Shown here piece by piece: positions 1 to 8,053 of a stretch of 64,000 nt of DNA. Source of the stretch: Candidatus Poseidoniaceae archaeon. Lineage in GTDB: Archaea; Thermoplasmatota; Poseidoniia; Poseidoniales; Poseidoniaceae. The notes below the pieces were generated by a model that saw only the letters and a program-made list of their open reading frames with translations, did not search any database and was not told the origin of the DNA. The stretch lies in NCBI GenBank assembly GCA_938030705.1, contig CALHIR010000001.1, positions 1-64,000 on the forward strand, written 5' to 3'. Both the position numbers and the translations under genes were made by a program. The stretch's first letter is position 1, and every line of letters starts with the position of its first letter.

Positions 1-374
1 AGGTTCCACAACCGTGTACCAGAGACCTCTTGTCGCTCCAGGTCCATTCCAACGATGGGTCGCTTGGGATGAGCGTTCGCCGGCGTGCTGAGTGGCCGCC
101 CTTCGATGCGAAGAAACGCCTTCGCCACTTCTGTGGCCCCAAAGGGCACCCCTGTCTGCGCCATGCCCCACGGCCCGGGGTTCATACCCAGGAGCAAGGT
201 GGTGGCGCCCAGTCCGCCCCACAGGTCGAGGAATTGTTCGTGGTGGGCCCAAGCATAGTCGAGTGGGTTCGTAGCATGGGCGACCGCTCCCGAGGCTTCG
301 AGGCCGGCGATGGCTTCGTCGCACGCAGCCGACAAGCGGCGTGCCGCCTGCTTGAGTTGGTCCACCGTGTTCAC
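1..374 (-). CDS. SMUG1-type uracil-DNA glycosylase (partial, runs off the left edge)
   Basis: This is the N-terminal part of a single-strand-selective monofunctional uracil-DNA glycosylase, which removes uracil and oxidised pyrimidines from DNA at the start of base excision repair. About 124 residues are visible. They include GMNPGPWGMAQTGVPFG, nearly identical to the uracil-binding and catalytic loop of animal SMUG1 (which has GMNPGPFGMAQTGVPFG), followed by HPKRP and EVSGTRLW, which also match SMUG1 in order and spacing. The start is a GTG codon at 374; no ATG lies just upstream and the reading frame continues out of the window. It follows the surface protein ending at 410 on the same strand by 35 bases, so it may be read through from that gene. 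The family call is strong; the missing C-terminal half cannot be checked. Confidence 0.88.
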   Translation of the reverse strand, partial: MNTVDQLKQAARRLSAACDEAIAGLEASGAVAHATNPLDYAWAHHEQFLDLWGGLGATTLLLGMNPGPWGMAQTGVPFGATEVAKAFLRIEGRPLSTPANAHPKRPIVGMDLERQEVSGTRLWN

Positions 375-409
375 GCCTGTTCCTTGCGGAGGGGCCTGAT
401 AGTGCTTGC

Positions 410-3400
410 TCAGTTGTCCTGGCGGCGGGTCAGACCAACACCGATGGCGATGGCAAGGAGCGTACCAAGCGTACCAACTGACGGCAAAAGACCGCCCTCT
501 GTGGCGTCTTCAATGACGTCGTTCGTACCTTCTGGTAGGATGACCGTCGTTGCCGTCGATGGGCTGCTGGAAACCGAACCGTCGTTGACGGTAACCACAC
601 AACTCACCGTGTTGCCGACTGCAAAGCCGATACTGAGCGTGTTTGAACCGGCCTGGATGAGGGTCTCGTTCACCATCCAAACGATGGTCGCTGTGAGCGC
701 ATCGTTTTCTGCGTCCGAAGCGCTGTAGCTGCAGGTGAGCACATCGCCGATTTCAGGGAGCAGCGGGGTGATGGAAACGTTGTCAACCTCTGGAGCGGTG
801 TTGACGGGGTCAACGGGGTCGCTCTCTTCGCAACCCGTAGCGTCCACCGTGGTGCCGGCAGGCGTGTTGGGGCAGAGGTCATCAGCGTCCAGGACGCCGT
901 CGCCATCGCTGTCGGTTGGAGCCGTGGTGACTTCGCATCCGTCCTCATCAACCACGACGCCAGCTGTGGTGTTGGGGCAGAGGTCGTCCTGGTCGAACAC
1001 ACCGTCGCCGTCGGTGTCCACCGTGGTGTTTCCTCCAGTGTTCAAGACCACATCGAAACATACGGGCCCGTCTTCGTTAACGAAGAAGAATGCGCCGTAG
1101 GTGGTGTCGAACACCTTCAGTTCAGCGTTGAAACAATACTCTCCCGAATAGGGCAACGAGCTCACTTGGAGGTCCCAAGCACCCGCCACGCCGTAGTGTT
1201 GATCCATCGGGAAGGTTACGTGCCCTTCGTCATGCTCGGTGGCGTACCACCAGGAGGGGAAGTTCCCAGCCCCTTGCGCAGACCATTCTTCAACGACCGT
1301 TCCAGTTAACGTATGGTTGAGACTAACAGTGTACCACATTGAGACGTTTGTCGGCGTCCAACACACATCAATGTACGCTAGGACGGTATCTTCCTCGTCA
1401 TAGTAGGTTGAGACATTGAAAATGAGGATGTCGCCATCAATACCGCTCTGGTCAAGTTCTGAACAGTTGAGCTGAGTTGTCTCGGTTCCGTTGGTATCAT
1501 CATCAATGCTGATGACAAGACAGTCCTCGCCCTCAGCCTCAGTGTTGCCGTTGGTGTCCACAAACATCATCTCGACGCAGACTTCAGCACCGTCGGTCAA
1601 GCCCATGATGTCGAAGGTCGTGCTGTCGCTGTACACGCCCATGCCGTTGATGCTCACGTTGCCATAGACTTGATTGATCAAGAGGTTACCCGGAAGGAGG
1701 TAAGCCTGGTAGTAGAAGTTCCCTGACCAGTTGCCGGAGTTGTTCACGGTGTAGGACAGGCCGATGGTATCGTTGTCAATTTGCGTAATGTCGTAGTCGA
1801 AGTCAAGGTCGTAGAAGGCGTCGCTGTGATTGCCTGAGCTGTTGTTGCCCACGTTGAAGCAAGCGTAGTCGTAATCCACCCAATAGGCGTAGGTGTCCAC
1901 CTGCTGGTACAGGGAAGCATCGAGACAGTACGTGCCGTCGGACAGGCCGGAAAGGTTGCCCTGTTCACCGCTCATGTTGTTGTAGGCCGTCCACGAAGCG
2001 TTGCCTGTTGCCATGGTGGTGTTGGTCATGACCTCAACGACGGCCCACTCGATGTGGTAGTCTTCGCCCATCACGAGTTCAGAACTTTCGATGAACCACG
2101 AAACGGTGTCGCCACTGGCGTAGTTCGATTCCGTCGTGCTGGCCATCACCACACCGTCAATGTCGGTTTGGTTGCCGGATTGGTTACCGCCACCACCGGT
2201 GCTGCCGTTCCAGATGAAGAAGGGGTCATCGTCGGTGTCGAGTGTTTCCCAATAAGAAGCGTTGACCCAGCCCATCGTCACATCAAAGGAATAGTTTCCT
2301 GGGGACTGGGTTGCCAGTGCCGTGGAGGTCACGTTGTGGGTCGTAGAGAACTGGGTGTTCGTCCATGTGATGTTGCCGGAATCAACCGTCATGTTGGTGT
2401 CGGTGTTCGTGATGAACCAGTAGACGGTCATGGTTTCGTTGGTTAACGAACAGTAGGAATCAACCTCGCCGGTGAAGTTCTCTCCTTCGTCGTACACGTA
2501 CACACTAGACCATGCATAGACCGAACATTGCGGCCCCGTACTTTGGTTACCACCGCCACCGCTGCTGCCGTTCAAGACGGAGAACGCATCGTTGTCGCTG
2601 TCGAGCATCTCCCACATCGTCGAGGAGGAGTTGTACCACGAGAGGATGACCTCGAAGGAGTAGTTTCCAGCGTTTTGGTTAGCAATGGCCGAGGACGAGA
2701 CATTTTGCGTCTCAGAATACATGGTGCTGGTCCAGCTGATATTTCCTGCATCCACCGTCGTGTTCGTGTCGGTGTTGAGGATGCTCCACTCAATCATGAG
2801 CGTCTCGTTGGTCAGCGAACAGTAGGAGTCAACCTCTCCGGTGAAGTTGTCGCCCACATAGTACGCATAGTAGTCGGACCATGCATAAACCGCACAGGAC
2901 GGGCCGCTGCTCTGGTTGCCACCGCCACCGGTTGTGTTCGCCCAAACTTGAACGCTAAGGTTGGAATGGTCCACATACGTCCCGTTTGAAAGGGAAAGCA
3001 TGGTGCTGAACGTGTAGATGCCTTCCGAGAGGGAATGGATTTGCGGGTAGATGTCGTAAAAGAACCCTGAACCGTCGTAGAACATGTTGACGTTTTGCCA
3101 AGTTGCAGTAAAGTTCTGGAACCCTGAATGCGTGATGTTGGAGGTGTTGTGATTGTACAACTCCCATGTGTACGTGTACGGGGTGTTCATCATTGCACAT
3201 TCGATGTCCGACCAAGGGTACATTGAGGTGCCTTCAAAATAATAGTTGCTTGAAACATCGGTTTCCATCGAGACGAGGGTATTGTTGTAACCGCAAGCCG
3301 TGGTGGTCATCGTTGAGTTGACCTCGAAGGTGTTGCTCACATTGGCAAGGAACGACCATGAATTGTTCATCCAAACCGAGAAGTGCCCAAACACGGAGTA

Positions 3401-3808
3401 ATTGCCCGTTTGCATGTAGCTCAGATGAATATCAACTTCATTGAAGTGGTCCGTGTGGTTTGGGTGGTAGGTGACGCTCGATGTGTTGGTTTGAAACGAG
3501 GTGCTTCCATAATCAATGATTGAGCCGTTCGCGTCGTCGATCAGACCCCACGACACCATGTAGGAGTTGTTCCAAATACCGCAATACGTGTCGAGGTAGA
3601 CCGAAACGGTGTCCAGGTTGTTCCATGTTGGTTGGTACGCCTCCACTTCAAACGAGACGTTGGAAGCGTTTGTTCCACAATCAACGGTGCCACCCGAAAA
3701 ATGTGGTGCAGTGGATTCCTCAAGCGCAGAAGGTATCGTGGGTGCAAGGGCATTGGCCAAGGTAGAGAGGACCAACAAGAGGGCGAGCGTTAAGGCGCGG
3801 CTGTTCAT
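410..3808 (-). CDS. Giant secreted surface protein with tandem beta domains, TSP3-type calcium repeats and C-terminal anchor
   Basis: This 1132-residue protein starts with a clear signal peptide (NSRAL followed by a leucine-rich core ending in ANALA). The ectodomain is very rich in Asn-X-Ser/Thr sites, as expected for an N-glycosylated archaeal surface protein. The middle holds two near-identical units of about 122 residues separated by GGGGNQ linkers. Near the C-terminus are two thrombospondin-type-3-like calcium motifs (DTDGDGVFDQDDLCPN and DSDGDGVLDADDLCPN), then an Ig-like segment. The last 30 residues are GGLLPSVGTLGTLLAIAIG followed by VGLTRRQDN: one membrane helix and a basic tail, similar in layout to an archaeosortase-type sorting signal but without a motif I can name. 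Role in adhesion, particle binding or the cell envelope is inferred. No enzyme domain was seen. Confidence 0.85.
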   Translation of the reverse strand: MNSRALTLALLLVLSTLANALAPTIPSALEESTAPHFSGGTVDCGTNASNVSFEVEAYQPTWNNLDTVSVYLDTYCGIWNNSYMVSWGLIDDANGSIIDYGSTSFQTNTSSVTYHPNHTDHFNEVDIHLSYMQTGNYSVFGHFSVWMNNSWSFLANVSNTFEVNSTMTTTACGYNNTLVSMETDVSSNYYFEGTSMYPWSDIECAMMNTPYTYTWELYNHNTSNITHSGFQNFTATWQNVNMFYDGSGFFYDIYPQIHSLSEGIYTFSTMLSLSNGTYVDHSNLSVQVWANTTGGGGNQSSGPSCAVYAWSDYYAYYVGDNFTGEVDSYCSLTNETLMIEWSILNTDTNTTVDAGNISWTSTMYSETQNVSSSAIANQNAGNYSFEVILSWYNSSSTMWEMLDSDNDAFSVLNGSSGGGGNQSTGPQCSVYAWSSVYVYDEGENFTGEVDSYCSLTNETMTVYWFITNTDTNMTVDSGNITWTNTQFSTTHNVTSTALATQSPGNYSFDVTMGWVNASYWETLDTDDDPFFIWNGSTGGGGNQSGNQTDIDGVVMASTTESNYASGDTVSWFIESSELVMGEDYHIEWAVVEVMTNTTMATGNASWTAYNNMSGEQGNLSGLSDGTYCLDASLYQQVDTYAYWVDYDYACFNVGNNSSGNHSDAFYDLDFDYDITQIDNDTIGLSYTVNNSGNWSGNFYYQAYLLPGNLLINQVYGNVSINGMGVYSDSTTFDIMGLTDGAEVCVEMMFVDTNGNTEAEGEDCLVISIDDDTNGTETTQLNCSELDQSGIDGDILIFNVSTYYDEEDTVLAYIDVCWTPTNVSMWYTVSLNHTLTGTVVEEWSAQGAGNFPSWWYATEHDEGHVTFPMDQHYGVAGAWDLQVSSLPYSGEYCFNAELKVFDTTYGAFFFVNEDGPVCFDVVLNTGGNTTVDTDGDGVFDQDDLCPNTTAGVVVDEDGCEVTTAPTDSDGDGVLDADDLCPNTPAGTTVDATGCEESDPVDPVNTAPEVDNVSITPLLPEIGDVLTCSYSASDAENDALTATIVWMVNETLIQAGSNTLSIGFAVGNTVSCVVTVNDGSVSSSPSTATTVILPEGTNDVIEDATEGGLLPSVGTLGTLLAIAIGVGLTRRQDN
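2199..2561 (-). repeat. Tandem protein repeat unit 2 in the surface protein
   Basis: The second copy, about 121 codons, with CSVYAW, FTGEVDSYCSLTNET and GNYSFDV in the same order as unit 1. It ends at a third GGGGNQ linker near 2188. The identity over the cysteine-containing block suggests a recent duplication or gene conversion between the copies. Confidence 0.8.
2562..2930 (-). repeat. Tandem protein repeat unit 1 in the surface protein
   Basis: A unit of about 123 codons opening with the GGGGNQ linker and containing CAVYAW, FTGEVDSYCSLTNET, a second NTDTN segment and GNYSFEV. It aligns almost residue for residue with the next unit (2199-2561). It looks like an intragenic duplication of one beta-sandwich domain with two conserved cysteines. 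Confidence 0.8.
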
Positions 3809-3817
3809 GCGCTTTCC

Positions 3818-5599
3818 TCAATCAGAAGAGATATAAAATAACCTCAAGATGTTTCGAAGTTCTTCTGTGAGGGTGATCTCCGCGCTTTCAAGCCAACTCT
3901 CAACACTGAAAGGATGGCCTCTTGAAAGCCGTTTGGCACGCTCGCCGACCAAGGCCCACGCCGACTTTTTGCCGATGCCCGGAATCGCTTCGAGTTGCTT
4001 TTCCGAGACGGTCATCGGGTCAAGGCCCACCTCGACACCGGTGATGGAGCGGGCCCCGTGGCCGGTGATCATCACGCTGGACTGGGTCTCGAGCGGAATC
4101 TTGTATTCCACGCCAACAAGAATGGGGTAGGCCCCGATTTGCCGACCAAAGGTGATGCCGGCTTTGCCGTAGACCTCCGGGCGTCGGTGAAGGTCGGTCT
4201 CGTGCACGGGCAGGCGGGTTCGCCCGTCGTGAGATTCCCAATGGACGTCATGGATGATTTGGCCCAGCGGGAACAATTCCTCAAGGAGGGGCTTGTCAAT
4301 TTCATCCCGGCATGCCGTTTTGAACGAAGCAAAAGCCTCGGCCGGGACCTCTTGGAAGCCTTCACCTTCCACTTGACGAATGTTGATTCGGCGCAGTAAC
4401 AAGCCTTCGCTGCGTATGTCCCGAAGCAACGCCATGTTCATGCCATAACTGGCTTCGGTCTCGCCGTTGAGTCCGGCAATGAAGTTCAATCCAGGCAGTA
4501 ATTTGGGAAGGCCTCGCTCACCTCGAACACGGCCGTGCTTGTTGATGAGGCGAATGGCCGTCTTAAGTTGGCCGGGGTCGCAGTTCAACCAGTTCGCTTC
4601 GTGGACACTGGGGTCAGCCGACTCAAGACCAAAGGACAGCACGGCGCCGTCGGAGAGCGTTTCGACGAGCGTTTTGGTGATGGCTTCGGCCGGTTCAAGG
4701 TTCTCTGCGATGATGGACGGGTTGCCGTTATCGGTGTGGAGAATGCCGAGGCGTTCGTCCTCACGAAGGCCATGAAGAAGTTTCGCGATGGGTTCTGGAT
4801 TTGGAACCGGGTATTCCAACTCACGAACGCCTTCGGCCATGTAGGTGTAGGTGTCGGTCATGCCTCCAAGACGAACGTGATGGACACCGGCGTCATGGGC
4901 GATGCGCACTTCTTCGATAATATCCTCCGGTGTTCGCCAAATCGGGACGCCTTTCTTGGGCTCAATGCAGAATTTACAGCCCCGCTTGTACCGCACGCAG
5001 CCCTGGTAAACTTCCACTTCGTAGGTCAGCGGCCCGGCCTGCGTTTCGCTGCCAAGATCGGGATGTTGGGTGACCGCCTTGCTCCCAGCACCGGCTTGCG
5101 CCCAAGCCGTCCACTGTTCGGCGGTCCGGCGCTGATGTTTCCATTCCCCTTTTTCGAGGAAGTGGTGCAGCGTTGCGTCCGTGTCTTGAACGGCCAGGAA
5201 GAGGTTAGGTCGGAGCGGCGTCCAACCTTGCTGCTTCCATCCCCGAATGGCCCAGCCGCCGAATAGCGCAGGAGTTCCTTGCGGTAGACTCCGGATGAGG
5301 TGTTGGGTTTCTTTGAGTGAAATCGGCGTGCCTCGAAGGTATTTTCCGGGAACAACGGCCCCTGCGATGCACACCACGCCAAGGCAGTGCTTGAGTTGCT
5401 GTTCAATGAATTCGGGGTTGGTTTTGAGGGTCTGACGGTAGCGGTCGACGGTCATGTAATCGTAGGCCTCACCGCTCGCCTCGAGCACGCCACAGGCATA
5501 GCGGATGTGGAAGCCGACGTAGGGTGGAACACCAAAGGCGGCAGGTTCGTCTTCGTAGCCGTCCAAGACCAACCAGCGTGGCTCGGACGATTCAACCAT
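3818..5599 (-). CDS. Radical SAM protein with C-terminal helix-hairpin-helix (COG1031-like)
   Basis: A 593-residue cytoplasmic radical SAM enzyme. The cluster-binding segment GCVRYKRGCKFCIEPKKG, around residues 200-217, carries three cysteines with spacing C-x6-C-x2-C rather than the usual C-x3-C-x2-C; this agrees with the archaeal family described as radical SAM with C-terminal HhH. Later radical SAM elements include HHVRLGGM and LSFGLESAD. The C-terminal part has a helix-hairpin-helix signature, LEAIPGIGKKSAWALVGERA, near residues 535-555, which suggests nucleic acid contact. Substrate and product are unknown for this family; RNA or DNA modification is a guess from the HhH. It lies 25 bases downstream of the Csl4 gene on the same strand, so a link with RNA metabolism is possible. 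Confidence 0.82.
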   Translation of the reverse strand: MVESSEPRWLVLDGYEDEPAAFGVPPYVGFHIRYACGVLEASGEAYDYMTVDRYRQTLKTNPEFIEQQLKHCLGVVCIAGAVVPGKYLRGTPISLKETQHLIRSLPQGTPALFGGWAIRGWKQQGWTPLRPNLFLAVQDTDATLHHFLEKGEWKHQRRTAEQWTAWAQAGAGSKAVTQHPDLGSETQAGPLTYEVEVYQGCVRYKRGCKFCIEPKKGVPIWRTPEDIIEEVRIAHDAGVHHVRLGGMTDTYTYMAEGVRELEYPVPNPEPIAKLLHGLREDERLGILHTDNGNPSIIAENLEPAEAITKTLVETLSDGAVLSFGLESADPSVHEANWLNCDPGQLKTAIRLINKHGRVRGERGLPKLLPGLNFIAGLNGETEASYGMNMALLRDIRSEGLLLRRINIRQVEGEGFQEVPAEAFASFKTACRDEIDKPLLEELFPLGQIIHDVHWESHDGRTRLPVHETDLHRRPEVYGKAGITFGRQIGAYPILVGVEYKIPLETQSSVMITGHGARSITGVEVGLDPMTVSEKQLEAIPGIGKKSAWALVGERAKRLSRGHPFSVESWLESAEITLTEELRNILRLFYISSD

Positions 5600-5624
5600 A
5601 CCTCAAGGGGCAGGGGTGCCGCCT

Positions 5625-7058
5625 TCAATCCTTCTTTGGGCGGGGGCGTCGCTTGCGCTTCTTTCCGCCTTCACCTTCTTCTCGAAGGGCTTGGAGTTCT
5701 CGTGAGGATTTTCCGTCGCTATCGCCACCACGGCTTCCGCCACGGTTGCCATCACGGCCACCGCCTTTGCCACCCTTGGCTTTGGCAATGTCGACCTTGA
5801 TTTTGCGGCCTTCCACCTCGCTGTTGTTGAGGGCCTCCACCACGGCGTCGCCTTTGTCTTTCTCAGCGATGAAGACGAATCCAAAGCCCTTGGCTTTGCC
5901 GCCGGGTCCGGTGGCGAGGATGACTTCGTTGACCGTGGCGTGGGCAGCGACCATGGCCTTGAGTTGGTCTTGCGTGGCCGTGAACGGGAGGTTACCGATG
6001 TAGATCTTGAGGCCCTCGGGATCTTTTCGCTCCTTCTTAGCGCCATTCTTCTTGTCGTCATCCGCATCACGCACGCCAATGCGTCGTCCGTTGATTCGGT
6101 GGCCGTCAAGGGCTTTGATGGCCGCATCGGCCATGGCTTTCTCAGCGTAGGTGACGAAGCCGAAGCCTCGGTTCACGCCGGCGTCGTCGGTCAAGACAAC
6201 GCAATCGGTCATGTCGCCGTGCGACTTGAACAGTTCGCTGAGTTCATCGGTACCAACGTCACGAGGAAGGCCACCCACGAAGAGTCGGGTGCCAGGAGCG
6301 GCTCGTTGGCGTCCACCGCCTCGGCCTCCGCTCTGTCCCTCGAATCGGAAGTAGGTACGCTCTCGTCCGTCTTCACGAACGTCGGCGGCGATGAAGGTGG
6401 CTCGACCCGCAGGGCCTTTGGCGAACATGGCTTCTGCCGCCCCGCCCCAGCGCTTGCCGGCATTGTTCAAGGCGCTTGCACCTTGGTCGAGTTCGGCCCA
6501 ACCGGCGCCGAAATTGTCGGCGAGGGCCCGGTAACCTTGGTAGCCACATGTCGGGCACTTTACGTTCCAGTCGCCGTCGAGCTCGGCTTGGAGGGTGTCG
6601 CCACAAGGCGGGCAGATGGCGTGGAGGACGCCGCAATCGTTTCGCTCTCGGAAGTCGAGGCGAACGACCGGCTCAACTTCCTTGACGACGGCACGACAGA
6701 CGTCCCGTCGGCGGAGCGCATCGGAGGTCTGGTGCATGAATCGGTCAACCAGTCCGGTGACGAAGAATTGACCGTAGAGGTGCTGGGGTTGGATGGAACC
6801 GGTTTTGCCTTCAACGGCGAGGATCATCGCTTCACCGTTCTTCTCGTTGAGTTTGACCACTTCGCACAAGACCGTGTCGCCCACAACGGGTTCCACAATT
6901 GGTTTGGAGGGGGCGACCGAGATGGCGTCGCCGTCAACATGAACATAACCAACCACGGTGGAGATGATGTTGCCGTCGGCAAGGGTTGTTCCTTCACCGT
7001 GTTCGTGTTCGCCCTCTTTGGCGATGATGCTTCCTGGGGTGACGAGGCTCGCCGTCAT
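5625..7058 (-). CDS. Exosome subunit Csl4 fused to two RRM RNA-binding domains
   Basis: About 477 residues. The first 190 match archaeal Csl4, the RNA-binding cap of the 3'-5' exosome: an N-terminal beta segment (VTPGSIIAKEG), an S1-like domain (GDTVLCEVVKLNEKNGEAM to RDVCRAVVKEV) and a zinc ribbon with CPPCG and CPTCG. After a variable region come two complete RRM folds. RRM1 has RNP2 LFVGGL and RNP1 RGFGFVTY; RRM2 has IYIGNL and KGFGFVFI. The tail is a Gly/Arg/Lys-rich disordered segment ending KKRKRRPRPKKD. Archaeal Csl4 normally stops after the zinc ribbon at about 180-200 residues, so this is roughly 2.5 times the usual length. The start is taken at ATG 7058; ATG 7067 three codons upstream is an alternative. 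The fusion should widen the RNA specificity of exosome recruitment, which is an inference. Confidence 0.88.
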   Translation of the reverse strand: MTASLVTPGSIIAKEGEHEHGEGTTLADGNIISTVVGYVHVDGDAISVAPSKPIVEPVVGDTVLCEVVKLNEKNGEAMILAVEGKTGSIQPQHLYGQFFVTGLVDRFMHQTSDALRRRDVCRAVVKEVEPVVRLDFRERNDCGVLHAICPPCGDTLQAELDGDWNVKCPTCGYQGYRALADNFGAGWAELDQGASALNNAGKRWGGAAEAMFAKGPAGRATFIAADVREDGRERTYFRFEGQSGGRGGGRQRAAPGTRLFVGGLPRDVGTDELSELFKSHGDMTDCVVLTDDAGVNRGFGFVTYAEKAMADAAIKALDGHRINGRRIGVRDADDDKKNGAKKERKDPEGLKIYIGNLPFTATQDQLKAMVAAHATVNEVILATGPGGKAKGFGFVFIAEKDKGDAVVEALNNSEVEGRKIKVDIAKAKGGKGGGRDGNRGGSRGGDSDGKSSRELQALREEGEGGKKRKRRPRPKKD

Positions 7059-7154
7059 GATTCTCATTCCTTTCGCAGATATGGCCCGAGATGGGTCGCA
7101 CACCGTTCGCTGAATTGAGGCGAGGGTTCCTTCCTTTTGAACCCCCCATATGGT

Positions 7155-7808
7155 TCAATCATCGTTTTCAGCGGGGAGGCGAGCGTCGCCGTGGCGGAAA
7201 AATCGCCAGCACTTCACGTCCGTTCCGCCTTGACGTTGACCGTGATGTGCGTATGTAGGCGGAAGACGAAACGTGGTTCGTAACACGACTTCGCCCGCCC
7301 AATCCGATGCGTTGGCCATCGCTTCGAGGTGAACGGCGTTGTCGCTATGGAGCACGTGGATGGCGCTGGCTTCCGAGGCAAACCCAGCCTCCAAAAACGG
7401 ACGGTCAGCTTTCGCTCGCTGAACGCCCCACGGCGGATTCATGACGATGATGTCCGGGCGGTCAAGGCTGAACTCATCGGCGCCGATATGGGCTTTCCTT
7501 ATGCTCGCACGTTGGGCCAATTCGTCGTCAAGTCCGTTGATGTTCTGCTGAAGGACTTCCGCAGCGTCCTCATCGGTTTCCACGAACACGACGTTTTCTG
7601 CGCCCAGCATCAGGGCAGCGATACCGAGGATACCGTTTCCTGCTCCGAGGTCGGCCACACGGCGCCCTTCTAACCCGTCGAGTTGGTCCACGGCGAGCAT
7701 CCAATAAGCCGCAAGGTCGCCTTCTGTAGCGTATTGCTCAAGCGTGACGTCTGCACATGGATGGGGAATGAGTTTTGACAGGGCCATCGCCAAGTGCTTC
7801 GGGCGCAC
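7155..7808 (-). CDS. METTL5-like RNA adenine-N6 methyltransferase (COG2263 family)
   Basis: A 217-residue Rossmann-fold methyltransferase. It opens with KHLAMALSKLIPHPCADVTL and LEQYATEG, closely matching the N-terminus of METTL5 and its archaeal relatives. The SAM-binding motif I is VADLGAGNGILGIAA and the catalytic motif is NPPW, of the (N/D)PP(Y/F/W) class that methylates exocyclic amines. METTL5 makes m6A in the small-subunit rRNA in eukaryotes; an equivalent rRNA target here is inferred. The start is GTG at 7808, five bases after the stop of the zinc-ribbon gene (7814-8008), so the two are probably co-translated. An internal ATG at 7787 would cut into the conserved N-terminus and is less likely. 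Confidence 0.85.
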   Translation of the reverse strand: MRPKHLAMALSKLIPHPCADVTLEQYATEGDLAAYWMLAVDQLDGLEGRRVADLGAGNGILGIAALMLGAENVVFVETDEDAAEVLQQNINGLDDELAQRASIRKAHIGADEFSLDRPDIIVMNPPWGVQRAKADRPFLEAGFASEASAIHVLHSDNAVHLEAMANASDWAGEVVLRTTFRLPPTYAHHGQRQGGTDVKCWRFFRHGDARLPAENDD

Positions 7809-7813
7809 TCACT

Positions 7814-8008
7814 TCACCAACGGCGTTGTTGGTAGGGGTTGCCCTGTGGGGGTTGTTGCGATTGCATTTGCAAGCGCATGCTGTGAATTTGTTGAGCCTC
7901 GATCCGTAGACGTTGCAACAGTTGTTCACCGGGCTGCTGGTTGCCGCAGAAACGACAAAATCGGGTGCCATCAGGGTGTTGTTGGCCGCAATTGATGCAG
8001 AATCCCAT
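7814..8008 (-). CDS. Small zinc-ribbon protein
   Basis: A 64-residue protein beginning GFCINCGQQHPDGTRFCRFCG: two CxxC pairs separated by 11 residues, a standard zinc-ribbon. The rest is a Gln-rich helical tail (ARG/GLN/PRO-rich, ending NPYQQRRW). It sits immediately upstream of the METTL5-like gene with a gap of five bases and the same strand. METTL5 in eukaryotes needs the small zinc-finger-like partner TRMT112, which raises the idea of a partner role here, but the sequence does not resemble TRMT112 and this remains a guess. Confidence 0.7.
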   Translation of the reverse strand: MGFCINCGQQHPDGTRFCRFCGNQQPGEQLLQRLRIEAQQIHSMRLQMQSQQPPQGNPYQQRRW

Positions 8009-8053
8009 GGTGCTCCCTCGATTTCCTCATTTCGTTCATGGATTTAGACCTTC

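Noticed and set aside
5940-7118. A 392-residue plus-strand open frame
   Set aside because: It is the shadow of the Csl4-RRM gene; composition lacks domain motifs.
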